6,537 bases of DNA, taken from contig JAITGH010000116.1 in assembly GCA_031280855.1 (NCBI GenBank), forward strand, positions 1-6,537, read 5' to 3'. The translations under genes and the position numbers were made by a program. Origin of the DNA: Oscillospiraceae bacterium. GTDB lineage: Bacteria; Bacillota; Clostridia; Oscillospirales; Oscillospiraceae. Under the pieces are notes generated by a model. The model had not been told where the DNA came from. It worked only from the letters and a program-made list of their open reading frames with translations, and searched no databases. Position 1 is the stretch's first letter. Every line of letters starts with the position of its first letter. This document shows, piece after piece, positions 5,634 to 6,537 of the stretch.

Positions 5634-6537
5634 ATGGCACAGTTCATAAGTGTTTTGTTCAACGGAGTTAGCTTAAGCTCCATCATACTTCTGACGTCGC
5701 TGGGGCTTGCGATTACGTTCGGGCTCATGCGGGTCGTTAACATGGCGCATGGTGAGTTCGTAATGCTGGGCGCGTATATGACGTACCTGACGCAGCAAGT
5801 ATTCCGCAAAGCGGCTCCGCAAGCGATGGGAGACGCGTACATATTCGTTGCGCTAATCGTTGCGTTTGCCGCATCGTTTGCGCTCGGGTGCATCTTGGAA
5901 AAGTTGGTAGTATCGAGGCTTTACGGACGAGTCGCCGACAGTTTGCTCGCGACCGTCGGGGTGAGCCTAATCCTGCAACAAGCGGCGCGAAGCGTCTTCG
6001 GCGCACAGGGCGTCAACGTCACTGCGCCGACGTTCATGCGCGGAGGATTGTCGGTTGGCGGCGCAACGTTCTCTTACATACGGTTGTTCATATTCGCGCT
6101 CGTCGTCGTGACTCTCGCCGGTATGTGGTTCGTAATCAACCGCACGAAGTTCGGTGCGCAGATGAGAGCCGTAATGCAGAACCGTGAAATGGCGCAGTGC
6201 ATGGGGATCAACTCCCGTCGAATCGACAACGTCACATTTGGAATAGGGTCGGGGATCGCCGGAGTCGCGGGCTGCAGCATCGCGTTGCTCGGTTCAATTG
6301 ACTCGACGGTCGGGCAGAACTATATCGTGAACTCGTTCGTCGCGGTCGTACTCGGCGGAGTCGGGAAACTGCTGGGCACGATAATCGGATCCGGAATCGT
6401 CGGGGTCGCGTCGATCGGAGCGGAGACGTTCGTAAGCTCGAGCATCGCGAAGGCGATCGTGCTGTTCATCATCATCGTATTCCTGCAACGCAAACCGCAG
6501 GGACTGTTCACGATCCGCTCACGCGGACTCGACGAGT
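5634..6537 (+). CDS. urtB: Urea-type ABC transporter permease UrtB (3' end at window edge)
   Basis: ATG 5634 lies nine bases after GGAGG (5620-5624). The frame is open for 301 codons to the window edge, close to the roughly 300 residues usual for the short form of UrtB, so only the last residues should be missing. It is a multi-pass membrane protein of the LivH/branched-chain permease family. Signature blocks are MRVVNMAHGEF (32-42), SLLATVGVSLILQQ (103-116), RAVMQNREMAQCMGI (178-192, the cytoplasmic loop that contacts the ATPases), FVAVVLGGVGKLLGT (235-249) and FLQRKPQGLF (283-292). It lacks the long N-terminal periplasmic extension present in some cyanobacterial and proteobacterial UrtB. 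With UrtC it should form the channel driven by the ATPases UrtD and UrtE, which are not in the window. It shares the urtA transcript across an 86-base gap containing a strong hairpin. Confidence 0.92.
   Translation, partial: MAQFISVLFNGVSLSSIILLTSLGLAITFGLMRVVNMAHGEFVMLGAYMTYLTQQVFRKAAPQAMGDAYIFVALIVAFAASFALGCILEKLVVSRLYGRVADSLLATVGVSLILQQAARSVFGAQGVNVTAPTFMRGGLSVGGATFSYIRLFIFALVVVTLAGMWFVINRTKFGAQMRAVMQNREMAQCMGINSRRIDNVTFGIGSGIAGVAGCSIALLGSIDSTVGQNYIVNSFVAVVLGGVGKLLGTIIGSGIVGVASIGAETFVSSSIAKAIVLFIIIVFLQRKPQGLFTIRSRGLDE

Overview
The window joins two unrelated regions. The left half (about 1-3500) is the end of a prophage late operon, read left to right. The right half (about 3650-6537) is chromosomal-looking: a divergently oriented tRNA gene and the start of a urea-type (urt) ABC transporter operon. 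Strong AGGAGG-type ribosome binding sites, consensus TTGACA/TATAAT promoters, a lipoprotein signal with an S/A/G-rich linker on UrtA, and phage genes of types seen in low-G+C Gram-positive prophages suggest a Bacillota host, probably an anaerobic Clostridia-like lineage. Base composition is fairly G+C-rich by eye. The taxonomic placement is inference.

Phage side. A large repetitive Ig-like surface or tail protein enters from the left edge. It is broken by a frame change near 757-766 and an in-frame amber codon at 847-849, and its conserved C-terminal module resumes in the second frame to 1488. Next come a 438-aa glycine-rich tail or adhesin protein (1513-2829), a 103-aa protein with one N-terminal membrane segment (2862-3173) and a 99-aa holin-like protein (3198-3497). 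Gaps are short and most genes have clear ribosome binding sites, so this looks like one late operon ending in a lysis cassette. No endolysin is visible. A perfect 14-bp hairpin (3514-3548) closes the block.

Junction. tRNA-Ala(GGC), with CCA encoded, lies on the minus strand at 3649-3724. Its 3' end faces the phage genes, the usual geometry for prophage integration into a tRNA 3' end, although no second att copy or integrase is in the window. The tRNA has a near-perfect sigma-70-type promoter on the minus strand (3836-3864). Between it and the urt promoter lie about 280 bases without a credible gene. They contain a notable set of adjacent complementary arms (3916-4014) that could fold as a three-way junction.

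urt side. urtA (4246-5547) encodes the lipoprotein substrate-binding component. It is preceded by a strong promoter (4142-4170) and a terminator-like hairpin with a T-run (4181-4225) in its leader, which is a candidate attenuator. A perfect 13-bp hairpin (5574-5607) separates it from urtB (5634 to the right edge), the first membrane permease. UrtA would deliver urea or a short amide or guanidine-like ligand to a UrtBCDE importer whose remaining genes should follow to the right.
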